Positions 1 to 11,089 of a DNA stretch of 64,000 bases are shown piece by piece. Both the position numbers and the translations under genes were made by a program. The notes beneath the pieces are model-generated. The model did not search any database. It worked only from the letters and a program-made list of their open reading frames with translations, and was not told where the DNA came from. How positions within the stretch are numbered: position 1 is the first letter of the stretch; every line of letters starts with the position of its first letter. Origin of the DNA: Latrodectus hesperus (lineage: Eukaryota > Arthropoda > Arachnida > Araneae > Theridiidae); contig JAJQOW010000014.1 in assembly GCA_037975125.1 (NCBI GenBank), positions 22,517,914-22,581,913 of the forward strand, written 5' to 3'.

Positions 1-136
1 CCGTTTATAGGGTAGGCAACCATTCACACCTTATTCATACAAGGAAAGGACAAAGACAGGATAGATAGAAAGAGAAAGTACATCCATGTCCGAACCGGGA
101 TTCAAACCCAGGACTTCCTTATCTGCAGTCAGGCAT
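1..136 (-). mobile_element. SINE-A, truncated by window edge
   Basis: Reverse-complement copy of the commonest SINE here. It shows the body text of the family (gggtaggcaaccattcacac, then a purine-rich GACAAAGACAGGATAGA block) and the B-box side of the tRNA-like head near 100-120. The tail lies outside the window and the A-box half of the head is missing. Confidence 0.85.
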
Positions 137-474
137 GAAAATTTATAATATACATATATATAAAAATATAATGTAAAATTATCATATATATATACATATA
201 TATACCTATATATATATACGACATTTATTAGTTTTCTTTTATTAAAAATTGATAAAATATAATGTTTATTTGGGAAGACAACAATAATTAATGGCAAAAA
301 CAATAATCCTGGACTTCCAAAAAATTCCAAGAAATCTTTTTATCTCTTATGTTGTGTCAAAATCGCATCCAATCGATTGAGAATCCAGGAACTGGAAACT
401 GAAAATGAAATCTTGCTGCTATAAAAATAAACATATTTCTAAGACTGACGCATGCGCGTTTTTTTTATTTCCAG
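137..474. other. AT-rich stretch, no gene seen
   Basis: Short TA-rich runs lie at about 147-222. The end of the stretch is pyrimidine-rich (a T run, then ATTTCCAG at 467-474) and could serve as a 3' splice site for the candidate exon that follows. Nothing else is recognisable. Confidence 0.4.
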
Positions 475-712
475 TTCCGCCTTCGACACTCATGCGACCA
501 CACAAGGCAATAACAAGCATTTACAAACCTACGCAGACACGTTTTCGAAAGTTCTGACTGGTCCATATGCGCAAAAGGATGCAATGGAAAGATTCATGGT
601 AAAAAAATACGAATGCCCACCCCCAGAACATGAAAGTAGAAAAACGTCGTCAGTATTTCATCTGGACATCACGCACGCACACACACACAGACAGGGATTT
701 TTTAGTTTGTAA
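475..712 (+). CDS. Candidate host exon, unknown protein
   Basis: An open frame follows a good 3' splice site (T-run then CCAG at 471-474). It is less AT-rich than its surroundings and encodes a hydrophilic segment containing TYADTFSKVLTGPYAQKD and a proline-rich patch, YECPPPEH. A possible donor (ATG|GTAAAA) at 599 would give a 124-nt internal exon; otherwise the frame runs to a stop ending at 712, with AATAAA motifs near 817. I do not recognise the protein. No transposon motif is visible. The splice sites are seen directly; calling it an exon is inference. Confidence 0.3.
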
Positions 713-1029
713 AACTATGTGAAAATACAGGCGTTCATATCATTTACTTATTTTCGAATTTTTAATTAATTATGAAAAATTAAATTAAAAAAATATTTAT
801 GTAGTTAAATCAAAAAATAAATAAATCATGTTTTTTAGCAGTTTTAACTGGAAAAGGCAAATAATTTTGCTCTATAGCTGAAATAAGATAATAATAAAAT
901 TATATGCTTTCTCTAGAGTGATCTATAAACAACTGCTTGAAATAAATAAAATGTTTGTGGTAATCTTATAATGAGATGATTTTAACATTTTTATTAAGAA
1001 AACAGAATGAATATAACTATCTTTTTTAT
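713..1029. other. AT-rich stretch, no gene seen
   Basis: Homopolymer-rich AT sequence with AATAAA-like motifs near 817-825. No repeat family is recognised. Confidence 0.4.
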
Positions 1030-1362
1030 CTCTAATGCCCAGCTACTGGTCCAGTCTATTTAACACTACGAGGGGGGGTAGTAATGGGAACTTATACAGT
1101 GAAGCATTCAGTTTGTATGCCATCGCTGTCTCGAAAATAGGGGGGTCGTAATTCAGAAGCAGGGACCAAAACAGACGACCCCCAGGCTTGGCCTGCCACC
1201 CCAGGGGTATCATTTCGCATGGAAAACATTACCAGCATAGCCTATTTTACGTGTCCCAACTGACATTAGTAAACACGACGGGTATTCGATGGGGTCGGGA
1301 TTCGAACTCACTACCTTACGATAATGAGAACACCCTAACCAACCAGGTCACCGTGGCCTCAG
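1030..1362 (-). mobile_element. SINE-G (tRNA-like head, H-like tail)
   Basis: Read on the minus strand, the head at about 1290-1362 gives a gccacggtgacctggttggt-type A-box region and a B box inside gagttcgaatcccgacccc. The distal tail (1030-1085) has the TCTAATGCCC and GAGGGGG text also found at the end of SINE-H at 14300. The body is diverged. Confidence 0.7.
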
Positions 1363-4300
1363 AATATAAATATGTCTTATTGGTTAAAAATGAAAATTGG
1401 TCAAATAAAAATAAAAAGTGGAAAATTTGAGAGCACCATAAATTATATATACAGACTCTCACACATCACGCAGTTACTTCATAGGTTTATTTATCGAAGA
1501 CTTTTATTGGGTATTTTTATGCCAGAACAGAAAAACGGGATCTTATTCGGAATTAATCTGCTTATTAATATATTTTGCGAACAATAAAGAATATAATTTT
1601 ATTTTTCTAATTCTTACAAAAAAGAAAAAGAAAAAAACATCATGTAAACATTCAGTTTAGATGAGATGAAAAAGAAGGGAAGATTCTCCTTTCCGATATC
1701 AGTTACATGACTGCCAATATGTTTACAAAAAAATATGTTTATAAAAATATTTATAGCAAAATCATGCAATTTAGAGTTAAATGAAAATGCAATTAAAAAT
1801 AAATGACTATTCAATGGATAAACATTTTAATTCTAAGAGAGAAAAATATTATCGAAGATATTTTAAATGTAATTTTGATTTTGTATATGAATTTTGTTTA
1901 GAAAATCAGAATTGTTAATCAAAAGAAATGGTAAGTAGTCTCTTTCGAAACAACGCATATAATATATAATATTAAAGAAATCATAATATTTACCTGTTGA
2001 TTAGCAATTATTTTACGATAACTTCAGAGTTACACTGCTGAATGCTCACTTTAGAATTTAAGCCTGTTCTAAAATTTGAATTCACACATACTGTTGATAC
2101 TGAAATGCAGTTATTTTACTCAACAGAAACGATTTTTTTTACATAAATTCAAACGATTTTTTAAATTAATGAAAATTATTCTAAATCTTGAATATTTATA
2201 TTTTATGATATGTAGACATTTCACAAAATAGAAAAGGATTTTTTTAATAAAATAATTTTTTAATAAAAAAAATGTTCCAAAATTTAACTGTTTATTTTGG
2301 ATTGTTCTAAAATATTGGTATTCCACCAAGACTCAAAGTTTATTTTCAGTTAAAGTTACAGTTTTCATAGAATTTAAAAAATAATTTCGCATTTGTGTGG
2401 AGAGATAGGCTGATAAATTTGTACAATGAATACTCCCGATAAAAATGCGGAAACAGTTTAAAAACTGGAATGAGACAGTCAAAGAGTGTGATGTGTCCGT
2501 TTGTGTTACCAAGGTGACTGATGTTTTAAGAGCATTTGAGTTTTTATGATTCAGTTTTCGGGACTCATGGTCGCGTGACCTCGGCTGAACATGTCCAGGT
2601 GATTCACGCGCTCTTTCATTCCACAAACCTTTCTTAATAAAACGTTTCACATGGGGAGAACTCAACACAAAGAATGTACATTTTGAAATTCTTTCCGCCT
2701 TAACAGTTTTATAAAAATTGTTGACTCTTATTATTGTGTCCCAGAAGCAGTTGTTATCGTTGGACGTGTTTCGAATAATAAAAAAATAAACGCCTCTTTT
2801 TAATGAAATGATTCTTGAATTTTTATTCTTAAAGCGCATGATTTCGGTTAAATTATATTCAAGCAATTTAAAAGAAACTCACAGTTTAAATACTAACTAA
2901 TACAGTATGAATAATTTTAGTATAGTTCCTTTTCCTTTAAGTGTATATAAGCAATTTATTATTTTTTTATGTAATGAGAATAACATTAAAAATGAATTAA
3001 ATATTATTGTTCATTTATAATAAGAAATACATCTGTTTAACAGATTTTTTATTTCTACACAATATCAGTAATGATATTAATTTACACATTCTTGATAAAT
3101 AATTTCGTGCAATCACATCAATCGTAGGCTTTTAAAAATATTCCTAGACGAATAACCCTATGGACTCTTGATAATGAAATTATTCTATTGTGAATATCTC
3201 TCTCGATATATTATACATTTATTAATTGCTGAACCAAAAAAAGAGACATATATATATTGGTGAACTAAAATTATTCGATAATCAACGCCGGTTATAAAGA
3301 AAAATCCAAAAATTTTTAAATTAAGAGAAATAATGAATATAATAACATTAAAATACTTTCTATGTTTAAAATATAACTTATTTATGGATTCTAAATAATG
3401 GTACATGTCAATTTGAATGTATTAATAGTTAACATTTCTTAAAGTAAACGATTCTATTTGTAAAGTGATTATGCAATACGTATTTACCCAAAAATAACTA
3501 AAACGAAGACTAATTCCTTAAAGCGAAAAGGCAAAACTAATAGTTGTTCGCACAAAAAAAGATTGTTTATCAAAATATATAAATTATTTATCAAGTTAGA
3601 ATTTAATTAGTGGTGCAATTAATAAGTAAAATGTAAAATTATGCGATATGAGTTCAATGATAAAGCAGAATATAAAAAAAATAATGGATTATTTCCAAAA
3701 AAATAAATATCAGTTTAAAAAATTGCCTCAGGTATTTTCATGCTAATTTGTAATTGCTAATAATCAACAGACATGATGATATCAATTTGAATTCTAAAAA
3801 CAAAATTATATATAAAATTATTTCTTGTTATCCTTAGATGTTTTTCGGAAATAGAATAAAAAATATTTCCATTTTTTAAAAATGAGAATATATAAGAATA
3901 ACTTTTGTTTTTAAACGATCTCTTAGTTGGAAAAAAAAAGAAGAAGAATATGCATCGCGAGTGCGTGAATTTCGTATTCATACTGGGCTACTTTATTGCA
4001 AGAAATAGGTGTTATAAAACATCCATTTTTTTTGTGAACAGTAACATATTTGCTCTCATCATTTTTCTGTTTTTTTTCATTAAGCAGCGCAACCTGGTGG
4101 CGATTATCATAGTTAATTTAAGACATCGGTGAGATATGATTCCCTCGTTTCCCAAATCGTATGACATTTGTATGTACAGTGGGTGATCAGTTAACGAACA
4201 GTTCAGATTACGAATAAATAGGACAACGAACATTTTCACGAAAGATTTTTGTGTTCGGAAGACGAACACATATTTAAATAACGAACTAAAATGAAACGAA

Positions 4301-4555
4301 CTCTTCTCAGCTCAAGGAATATATTTGCAGGGTTGCCAAACCCAACGAACCAAATATCGTTTTTCATCTCTTTTGAATAATGTTACTTACTTATCAAACT
4401 TCAAAGTTCTATATTGGAAAAAAATTCATTTTTCCAATGAAATATTTATAGACATAGTAGAGCAGCAATTTCGGTTTTTGAAGAAAGGTTTTTTATACCT
4501 AAAGGTAGGCAACGAGTAAAATCTTTAATATTCAAATGTAATTTATATAAGAAAT
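1363..4555. other. Long AT-rich region, no gene recognised
   Basis: No repeat family or coding motif was recognised. A GC-richer patch at about 2540-2640 lies inside a 177-codon open frame on the minus strand (2333-2866), whose composition is low-complexity and unconvincing. Short open frames elsewhere look random. The 4180-4330 stretch has repeated aacgaac motifs (AACGAACAG, CAACGAACA, TAACGAACT) that may be old repeat debris. Confidence 0.4.
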
Positions 4556-5540
4556 TCAGAGCGAAGCCTGCCACAGAAGAAATGTCTTGCCTACCATCTG
4601 ATCGTGTGAGTATGGTATTCCATTCGAAGTAACTGGGTTAGATTTTTTAGGTCCTCTATACATAATCGAAAATTCAGAAACTAAGAAATCACATATTTTG
4701 CTATTTACTTGCGCAGTAATACGTGCTACACATTTAAAACTAATAATTGATATGTCCGTACCATCATTTTTAGGAGCATTCAAAAAATTTATATCTCGTC
4801 GTGGACTGTGTAAAATAATACATTCAGATAATGCGAAAACTTTCATTTAAGTGAAAAGAGATTTTATTCTTTTAAATGAAATTTTAATCAAAGAAGAATT
4901 TATTTTAGTGAACAAAGAATAACTTAGAAAAACATCGTAGAAAAGGCAGCTTGGTGGGGAGGATTTTGGGAGAGACTTGTTCGCTCTGTGAAGACTTCCC
5001 TCAAGAAAATTTTAGGAAAAACATCTCTTAAGTTATTTGGAGCTTGAAACTATGGTCGTAGAAGTTGAAGCCATTTTGAACTTTATACCACACTAACTTA
5101 TATAGATGAAGAAAATAAGTCAGTGACTGTCACGCCTGCTCACTTCCTGATAGGTAGACGAATATTGTCGCTTCCTGGACAATCCGTCTATCCCTTTCAA
5201 CGAAAGATGTCCTCACCAGAAGATATAAGCATCAACAAAAAATCGTGACTACCTTTTGGAACAGATGGAAGAAATCTTATCTTTTGGAATTAAGATCTGC
5301 TCATCAATCTACCTTGAGAAAGAAGAAATCCTATCTTAATTACAAAAGGACTCTATTGTTCTAATTCATGAGAATAAAATTCCAATGATTTTGTGGAAAT
5401 GTGATATTGTCACAGACGCGTTCATATTGGCAGAGATGGAAAGACACGATCCTGCACATTAAGACTTTCGTCTGAAACCTATTTGAAACAATTGCTGTAT
5501 CCAATCGAACTTTATGAAAATTGAACTGTATAATACATTT
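4556..5540 (+). pseudogene. BEL/Pao LTR retrotransposon: decayed integrase and pol end
   Basis: A decayed 3' part of a BEL/Pao-type pol gene. The first block, open from 4620 to a stop at 4848-4850, carries the start of the integrase catalytic core: a first acidic residue in GLDFLGPLY, then an LFTCAVIRATHL strand, then a second in HSDNAKTF. After a short disrupted stretch the core resumes around 4945 with WWGGFWERLVRSVK, which includes the expected glutamate. The tail (about 5110-5440) keeps PAHFLIGR and the FWNRWKKSYLLELR block typical of the BEL/Pao C-terminus. Several frameshifts and stops separate these blocks, and the protease, reverse transcriptase and RNase H are absent upstream, so the copy is dead and 5'-truncated. 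Family assignment rests on motif order and is fairly secure. Confidence 0.8.
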
Positions 5541-5904
5541 AGTAACATTGTTTAATATTATTTGTTTATTTATTCATTTTTTGATTTTACAGAATTGTCG
5601 TAGAATTGCTGTTGACATAATGAGTACTTTAATAGTTATACTGTAAGAAGCATATTTATGTATGTATCTTTATTTAAGTTTGATTTTTTTATGATGTTTA
5701 AATTACTTTTAGAAATTAATATGTAAAGGTAATATATATAATAATATTTACATTATTATTTTATTACAAAAGTATATGTTATTATCACTATAACATTGTA
5801 TCATTATGTTTATTATTAAGCACTGATCTCACTGTTTTAAAAATCTTTGAATTAACTTAGTATTAATTTAGATTCTACTCTTGATGAACTTTTTGGAGTT
5901 CATC

Positions 5905-5918
5905 AGGGGGGGGGAGGA
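5905..5918 (+). other. Polypurine tract of the BEL/Pao relic
   Basis: A run of nine G followed by AGGA sits about 370 bp after the pol relic and is followed directly by TGTTGCAAC. That is where a 3' LTR starting with TG would begin (5919). Position and composition fit a plus-strand primer; the 5' LTR needed to prove it is not in the window. Confidence 0.55.
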
Positions 5919-6162
5919 TGTTGCAACTATATGTCTAGGGCGCACTATACAAATATGTGTTTACTTCAGAATAAAATTCTGCGCCCAACGATGTAAATGT
6001 TTTTTTTTTTTTTTCATGACTTAACCTGTTTAAGTATATCCTGTGTTTAAAAAAGAAATGAAAAACCTGATCAAAGTAAGCTTATTTAGAATTTTATTTG
6101 TTATTATTAAGATGATTTGATAAACATGATTACCAATAATAGAGTTATTAGAAAAATGTTAT
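5919..6162 (+). repeat. Putative 3' LTR, 3' boundary unknown
   Basis: Starts with TGTTGCAACT just after the polypurine tract. It contains AATAAA near 5971 and a 14-T run at 6001. No matching LTR copy is available here, so the end is set only by the start of the Tc1 relic at 6163. Confidence 0.35.
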
Positions 6163-6434
6163 AGCGACCAGCTGCGTATATCTTCCTCACAAGCCTTCAG
6201 AGAAGGGCCCGCCTATCTTGCGCAACAGAACACATTTCCTGGACCAGACAACGATGGGCTTCTGTACTTTACACGTTATTCCAGTTGTGGGATAATGGTT
6301 TGGACAAGGATCTCACTCGTTGGTCACACTGACCTGCATGTGTTCCAGGGAGGAACTGTGACTGTTTAGAGATATCGGGATGAGATCCATGATCCACATG
6401 TCCACCCACATGCCTGAACAATTGGCAAAGACTT
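6163..6434 (+). pseudogene. Tc1 transposase relic, middle part (split gene, part 1)
   Basis: Translates, with frame changes, to Tc1 transposase blocks: a CGACCAGCTGCGTATATC-encoded R-P-A-A-Y-I segment, then SWTRQRWASVLY (just before the first catalytic Asp), then IMVWTRISLVGHTDLHVF and YRDEIHDPHVHP. The next expected block, around the second Asp, is found only at 7228, after 790 bp of inserted repeats. The DNA-binding N-terminus is missing. Confidence 0.75.
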
Positions 6435-6439
6435 CATTC

Positions 6440-6712
6440 TTTCATTCATTCATTGTCGTGTGCCAGCTGGGCTGGCAATATAGAGTGCGCTGCTCCACTT
6501 TTCCAACTGAACCATAATTAGGTGTGGAGTCCGACTTCCTCAGTACACACATGCCACAGGTATCCGTTTATAGGGTAGGCAACCATTCACAACCCATTCA
6601 TAAAAGGAAAGGATAGACAGAGAAAGAAAATACATTCATTCCCGAACTGGGACTCGAATCCGGGACCTCCGTATCCGCAGTTAGGCACTCTGACCACTAG
6701 ATATGGTGATGG
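6440..6712 (-). mobile_element. SINE-A copy inside the Tc1 relic
   Basis: Minus-strand full-length SINE-A. The tail is a CATT repeat at the left (about 6436-6453), then the CCAGCTGGGCTGGC motif, the TCCGACTTCCTCAGTACACA block and the B box around 6650-6662. The head ends near 6708. No convincing TSD. Confidence 0.85.
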
Positions 6713-6951
6713 CAATAATCTGATTTGCATGCTTTCAGTAAATGTTGGTTGAGTAAAATGTTCTACATATAAAGAAAGCTTTTATCAAAAGTCAGCTTTA
6801 ACGACACATTATTCTGTATCATACTTCCAATTTTCTTGGTAGAATTAAGATCTGGATAATTTGCTGACTATTTAGAGTACTTGAAGTGATGAACGCCTTT
6901 GTATGGCCTCAATTAGCTCACGAATATTCACCTGTCAGATATCAACAGGGA
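6713..6951 (-). pseudogene. Possible second Tc1-like fragment
   Basis: On the minus strand a broken frame reads SANYPDLNSTKKIGSMIQNN, which resembles the Tc1 'SPDLNPIENLW' block with the catalytic Glu replaced. The frame has stops and the match is short. The sequence lies between two SINEs. Alternative: unrelated filler. Confidence 0.3.
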
Positions 6952-7227
6952 AAAGCTCGCTAAGCCTTGGCTATGCGAGTTTAAATCAATTGGGAGCGTC
7001 TTTCATTTTAATCAGAGCACCATGAAGGTGTAAGTACGACTTTGCTCTACACACATGCCATAGGTACCCGTTTATAGGGTAGTCAACCATTCACACCTCA
7101 TTCATACAAGGAAAGGACAAAGACAGGATAGATAGAGAGAGAAAGAACATCCATGCCTGAACCGGGATTTGAACCAGGATTTCCTTATCCGTAGTCAGCA
7201 CGCTGACCACTAGACAAGTTGGTCGGC
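6952..7227 (-). mobile_element. Mosaic SINE: A head with B tail
   Basis: Minus strand. The head and first half (about 7050-7227) are SINE-A, but from about 7045 to 6952 the sequence is the SINE-B tail (ACCTTCATGGTGCTCTGATT and CGCATAGCCAAGGCTTAGCG in sense). The switch falls right after GGCATGTGTGTAGAG. The AAC tail is truncated. Confidence 0.8.
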
Positions 7228-7440
7228 AACGATTTCATTCTAATGGATGATTAACGCACGACCTCATCCAGGTGTAAGTACTGAGAAATATCATCATGGT
7301 CTTGGTTTGGAGCAAATGGAATGCCGAGCTCTGTTTCCAGACCTGAATCCTATACAGCATTTGTGGGAATATCTTGGTAGACAGGAATAACTTAATTGAG
7401 AGCTTGAAAAGTTGATATCGCCAATCCATTCAAGCTAGGA
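7228..7440 (+). pseudogene. Tc1 transposase relic, C-terminal part (split gene, part 2)
   Basis: Continues the relic at 6163-6434. GNDFILMDD opens the block with the second catalytic Asp; one extra base then shifts the frame and the expected N-A-R-P-H follows. Next comes FPDLNPIQHLWEYLGRQ, where the usual catalytic Glu of NPIE is Gln. The join to the neighbouring SINE is at GGTCGGC|AACGATTT. Frameshift, stops and loss of the third catalytic residue make it a pseudogene. Confidence 0.75.
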
Positions 7441-8670
7441 ATGGCATATCCCTATTAAAACTCCTTTTTGTCGTGTTTCTATAATATTTACAACATCAAA
7501 ACTATGATTACTCTTTTTTTTTAAGAATGAATTTTTTCATAGTTTTTTTCCTTAAATCGTTTTTGTGTTTTTTTATGTAAATTTCATTGTAAAATTTAAT
7601 AACATTTGTGTTCATGTCATCCAAATTTTGTGCCTACATTCAATCATTATCAAATTAGGCACAAAAAAACCGGTTGTTCCTCAACTATTGGAGGCCATCA
7701 TACAAGAGATACATCTTTTAAGCTATTAAAATATGATGAAATGCTGTTGAAAAATAATTTCGATTCTACACAAACTTCCTTTATTCTGGCAACATCTGAA
7801 ATAAAAATGTTTTTTTAAAAACACATGAGAATTTTTTTTCTCATGTTTATTTTTTGCGAAATAATTTAAACTTATTGATTATGTATTTTATTTCTCAACT
7901 TGTACTGTTGAAAAATGATTTTAACAATAATTATTTTAACGATCAGTTTTTAACACAATCAATATTTTGTATTAAAAAAATTTTTTTATATCCAGATAAA
8001 AAAATTTATGTGATTCATAAAATTTTAGAAGCATAACTTGAAGGGGTGAACATTTAAGGAAAAAAATTGAAATTTTTTTCTTCAGTACAAAATTAAAAAA
8101 GTCGTTTTCTTTTTCATTTAACTTAAATGTTTTTATACCGGATGAAAGAGACTTTCATTTTCTCCCTCTACTCTTTCGCTTTTTTCTGGATGATTGAATT
8201 CGAAAATGGCAACTTTCTTCGCGGATCAACATCGTCCAATCGAATCAATATATTTTTTGTTTGTTTGTTTAGAGAATGATTGATTTTTATTGGTTCACTG
8301 GCAAGTGAGGCAGCAAATGAAAAACAGTTCAAAACATAGGTGACTACACATCATTTGTAAATGCTTCTTTATTTACTTTCCCATTCTGAGAGAAAATTAA
8401 TGTGTTTGAATAAATGTTTATCACATTACATTATCATATATATTAGGACTGCCAGATTTCTAAAACCTGGAATATTCTCCCCCCCAGCATCGCGGGCATT
8501 CAAGGACACAGTTGCTTGGCGAGTTTTTTTTAAATATTCTAAAGGGTAGTTTATGTGCGATTAATAAATGGTTACTTATTAGGAAATTAAACTAAGGTTA
8601 ATATATATAAAAATGATAAGGATATAAATTTATATATTTTGTTTCCGACATGCTAACATTTATGGGTTAC
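7441..8670. other. AT-rich region, nothing recognised
   Basis: Long A and T runs with short chance open frames. A pyrimidine-rich GC patch (8480-8520, including a CCCCCCC run) is the only compositional change. Confidence 0.4.
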
Positions 8671-9524
8671 TTAAGTAAGAAGAGAAGCCCGGTGGCTTAG
8701 TGGCAGCGTTTCAAGCTCCCATGACACAGGTTCGAGGTTCGATCCTCGGGCTGGGCAAGGTTGGCTCAGCCTTTCATCCCTTCAGTGGGTCGATTAACTG
8801 AGTGCCAAGCATGCTTGGGAACTAAACACTGGGGGTCTTACGTTAGGCTGACCACCTGTTGTTGTTGTTCCTTATTCCACTTGATCTAGTACAATCTAGA
8901 CCCAGTCCAGTAGATCGTTCGCCCAGACAAAGTCCCAAACCAGCTCAGGGTTATCAAAAAGATCTCTCTTCTCCAAACCCAAACAGGAGAGCAGATGGTC
9001 CGGAGAAGCTTGGTGGAAATTACACCTGAGGCACACAGGGAACACTTTCTGACCCTGAACGAATGTAAGGGTGCTAGTATGTCCAGTAATGAGCCTGGTA
9101 ATGGTGGTTTGCAATTTCCTATTGCCCTTCAGCTCCAGGGCAGCCCCAGGATGATTCCCCCTGAAGTCCTATTATGCTGCCTCATCGGGGCGAGGGTGGG
9201 TACACTGGGTGGAATGGGCGAAGTACGTCTGGAGATTTTATCTCCTGGCAGGGTCACCCAAGGTCATTCCATTATACCCAGCTAAAGCATAAAGGCAAAG
9301 GACAAAGTCAGACTTCTTCCCTCGGGCGTCCAAGGTCTTGCACCAACAGAAGCTGCTTTTTTTCTCCATTTACCATGAATCGTTCGTTCAGGCTGACCAC
9401 CTAACTGGGACATATGCTTCGCACCCCAGGGCCCTCGGTTATGAAAGCAGTTATGGGCACTGTAGGCCTTGGCCCACACAGGCTGTCGTGCCATGTAGTT
9501 AAGTTTAGTTTAAGTAAGAAGAAG
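8671..9524 (+). mobile_element. SINE-D with its TSD, split by a LINE insertion
   Basis: The tRNA-like head starts at about 8688 (CCCGGTGGCTTAGTGGCAGC, B box GGTTCGATCC near 8736). The body resumes after the LINE at 9403 (AACTGGGACATATGCTTCGC) and ends near 9509. TSDs TTAAGTAAGAAGAGAAG (8671-8687) and TTAAGTAAGAAGAAG (9510-9524) bracket the element and differ by one 2-bp indel. The insert at 8858-9389 has its own TSD, so the order of insertion is clear. Confidence 0.88.
8858..9389 (-). mobile_element. LINE 3' fragment inserted in SINE-D
   Basis: Bounded by a perfect 13-bp TSD, AGGCTGACCACCT (8845-8857 and 9390-9402). Read on the minus strand it ends in an AAC-repeat tail (GTTGTTGTTGTT at 8858). 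The open part (8896-9114) encodes the cysteine-histidine end of an I/jockey-type polyprotein: ITRLITGHTSTLTF, then C-x2-C and HLLSC. Upstream frames are broken and the reverse transcriptase is absent, so this is a 5'-truncated LINE. It differs in sequence from the other LINE families here. Confidence 0.8.
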
Positions 9525-9543
9525 CACTTCGAACGAGGAACAA

Positions 9544-9586
9544 AAGTAATGTATGTAAAATCGAGCACATTTTACATACATTACTT
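9544..9586. repeat. Perfect 18-bp hairpin with 7-nt loop
   Basis: The arm AAGTAATGTATGTAAAAT (9544-9561) is followed by a CGAGCAC loop and its exact reverse complement (9569-9586). It lies just downstream of SINE-D. It could be a MITE remnant, a cruciform or an RNA hairpin; no family is recognised. Confidence 0.6.
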
Positions 9587-9679
9587 ATCATTGGCGAGAA
9601 TTTTTTTAGAAAGTCTTTTGATTTCAATTTTGTTCACAAGTTCATTTTGTTCTAAAATCTTCCCAAGCTAATCTGTTAA

Positions 9680-9915
9680 CGGTAGATTTCTTCATCAAGC
9701 TTTTTTCATCAGTCCACGCGCTGGTCAACAAAGAAATTTCTCTCTACTGGTGCTGATATCCCATTTAAGCAGAAGGCACACTGAACAGTCTTGATCAGAT
9801 TGGCAGCTGCTATGCGATTACCCTTGAACTGATGAAACACCCTAAGCCATTTTTCTTCACTTGAAATAATCAGAAACATCTTGTGGTCTCTTCTTGCTTC
9901 CAAAGTTCCCAATTC
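9680..9915 (-). pseudogene. hAT transposase C-terminal fragment
   Basis: The minus strand contains NLIKTVQCAFCLNGISAPVE followed by RNFFVDQRVDEKSLDEEI. This matches the order of the hAT C-terminal dimerisation domain, in which an 'L-P-x-x-x-A-P-V-E-R-x-F' core precedes a helix; here the Leu-Pro is Leu-Asn. Only about 65 codons remain, with no ribonuclease-H-like catalytic part. It lies 270 bp from a hAT-type non-autonomous element, possibly its relative. Confidence 0.55.
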
Positions 9916-10184
9916 GACAGCAAATACTGCTTTGCATTTAGATAACGGTGAGCCTATTATAGGTTAAATTTAACACCTCCTAACAGGTGGTCTAATAGTC
10001 TAAATTTATGGCATGTAATGCTTTCTTGAAGCACTTTTTCCTACACATTGGCCTACATGCACAAACGAGGAATGCCGGAAAATTCTGGAGCAAATACTCC
10101 GATAAGCGTGCAAGCAGAAATAGGCATTCATCTTCTACTGTTCCATAATGGCTGAGTTTGAACATGAAACCTTACACTATAAAG

Positions 10185-11056
10185 CATAGGTTCACAAAGT
10201 GGTCCAGGTGGACCCCCAGGGTCCATAGGAGACCACATGGGGGTCCACGTAGACGTAAAAAGAAAACAGGGTTTCACAAGTTGCAAGTGGAGGTCCACGA
10301 ACAATTTTCTTGTTTTCATAATAAAGAACAAAAATTTTGGTTTAAATTTGCCTATCAACGTACGCTGGTTGCATCCTTCACTAGGTAGATACTCAAAAAT
10401 ATTGGAGACTCAGTTCAAACACAATTGAATAGAACAATAGATAATAGTACAAGAGTGTACACCACATGTCGAGACTTGCCAAGTGCCGCTCGTGAGCCCG
10501 CTCGTCCGGGATGCTTGTTTAGGCCTGCAAAAGGATAATATGCGACTCCAAGAACAAAACGTTACTCATTTGCTTTCGGGATTTTAAACATAAAAGTGTA
10601 ACTGTGAGTGAATCGATGTCAGTGTTTGCAGTGCCGGAAAAAATAAGTCTTCTTCATTGGCCTGACAGCCCAGGGTGGGCCTTTGCCTTCCTCAGAAGTG
10701 TATACCAGGAACTCCTATTTTTGGATAAGGTCATCCAAAGAAAAAAATAAGTATCTGCCTATTTGTTATACATATTTTTATTGTATATTGTAATTTATCA
10801 ATCATATTATATTTGTTTTATTACTTGAGTGCAGTACGTAGTTATGTAGTAAAAATTATAAATGCTAGAGATTATTCTAAACTTCAATAAAAAAGAACAA
10901 AAAACCAGGGAAGATTAAACTTTAGGTATCTAGGTACTTTTTTGTTTAAGTCATTTTTGTTAGTACCTAGGTACTTTTTGTTAGCAACAGGGGGTCTACT
11001 GAAGGTAGTAAAACTTTGAAAGTGGTCCACGAGAAAAAAAAGTTTGGGAACCCATG
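10185..11056 (+). mobile_element. Non-autonomous hAT-like element
   Basis: Terminal inverted repeats of about 16 bp (left CATAGGTTCACAAAGT; right end, reverse-complemented, CATGGGTTCCCAAACT) are flanked by near-identical 8-bp sites CTATAAAG (10177-10184) and CTCTAAAG (11057-11064), as expected for hAT. No transposase is encoded. Subterminal GGTCCAC/GTGGACC blocks recur. A LINE tail is inserted at 10649. A related, rearranged end is at 20720-21033 on the minus strand. Confidence 0.75.
10649..10739 (-). mobile_element. Short LINE-I 3' tail, 91 bp
   Basis: Shares TTCATTGGCCTGACAGCCCA and the following text with the longer copy at 32686. Flanked by TSDs GAAAAAATAAGT (10637-10648) and GAAAAAAATAAGT (10740-10752), which differ by one A. 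A severely 5'-truncated insertion into the hAT element. Confidence 0.8.
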
Positions 11057-11089
11057 CTCTAAAGAGTAGGCTATGTGACAGCAAAACAA

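Noticed and set aside
2333..2866. 177-codon open frame on the minus strand
   Set aside because: Low-complexity, no motif, no splice context or family resemblance; length is plausible by chance in AT-rich DNA with few in-frame stops.
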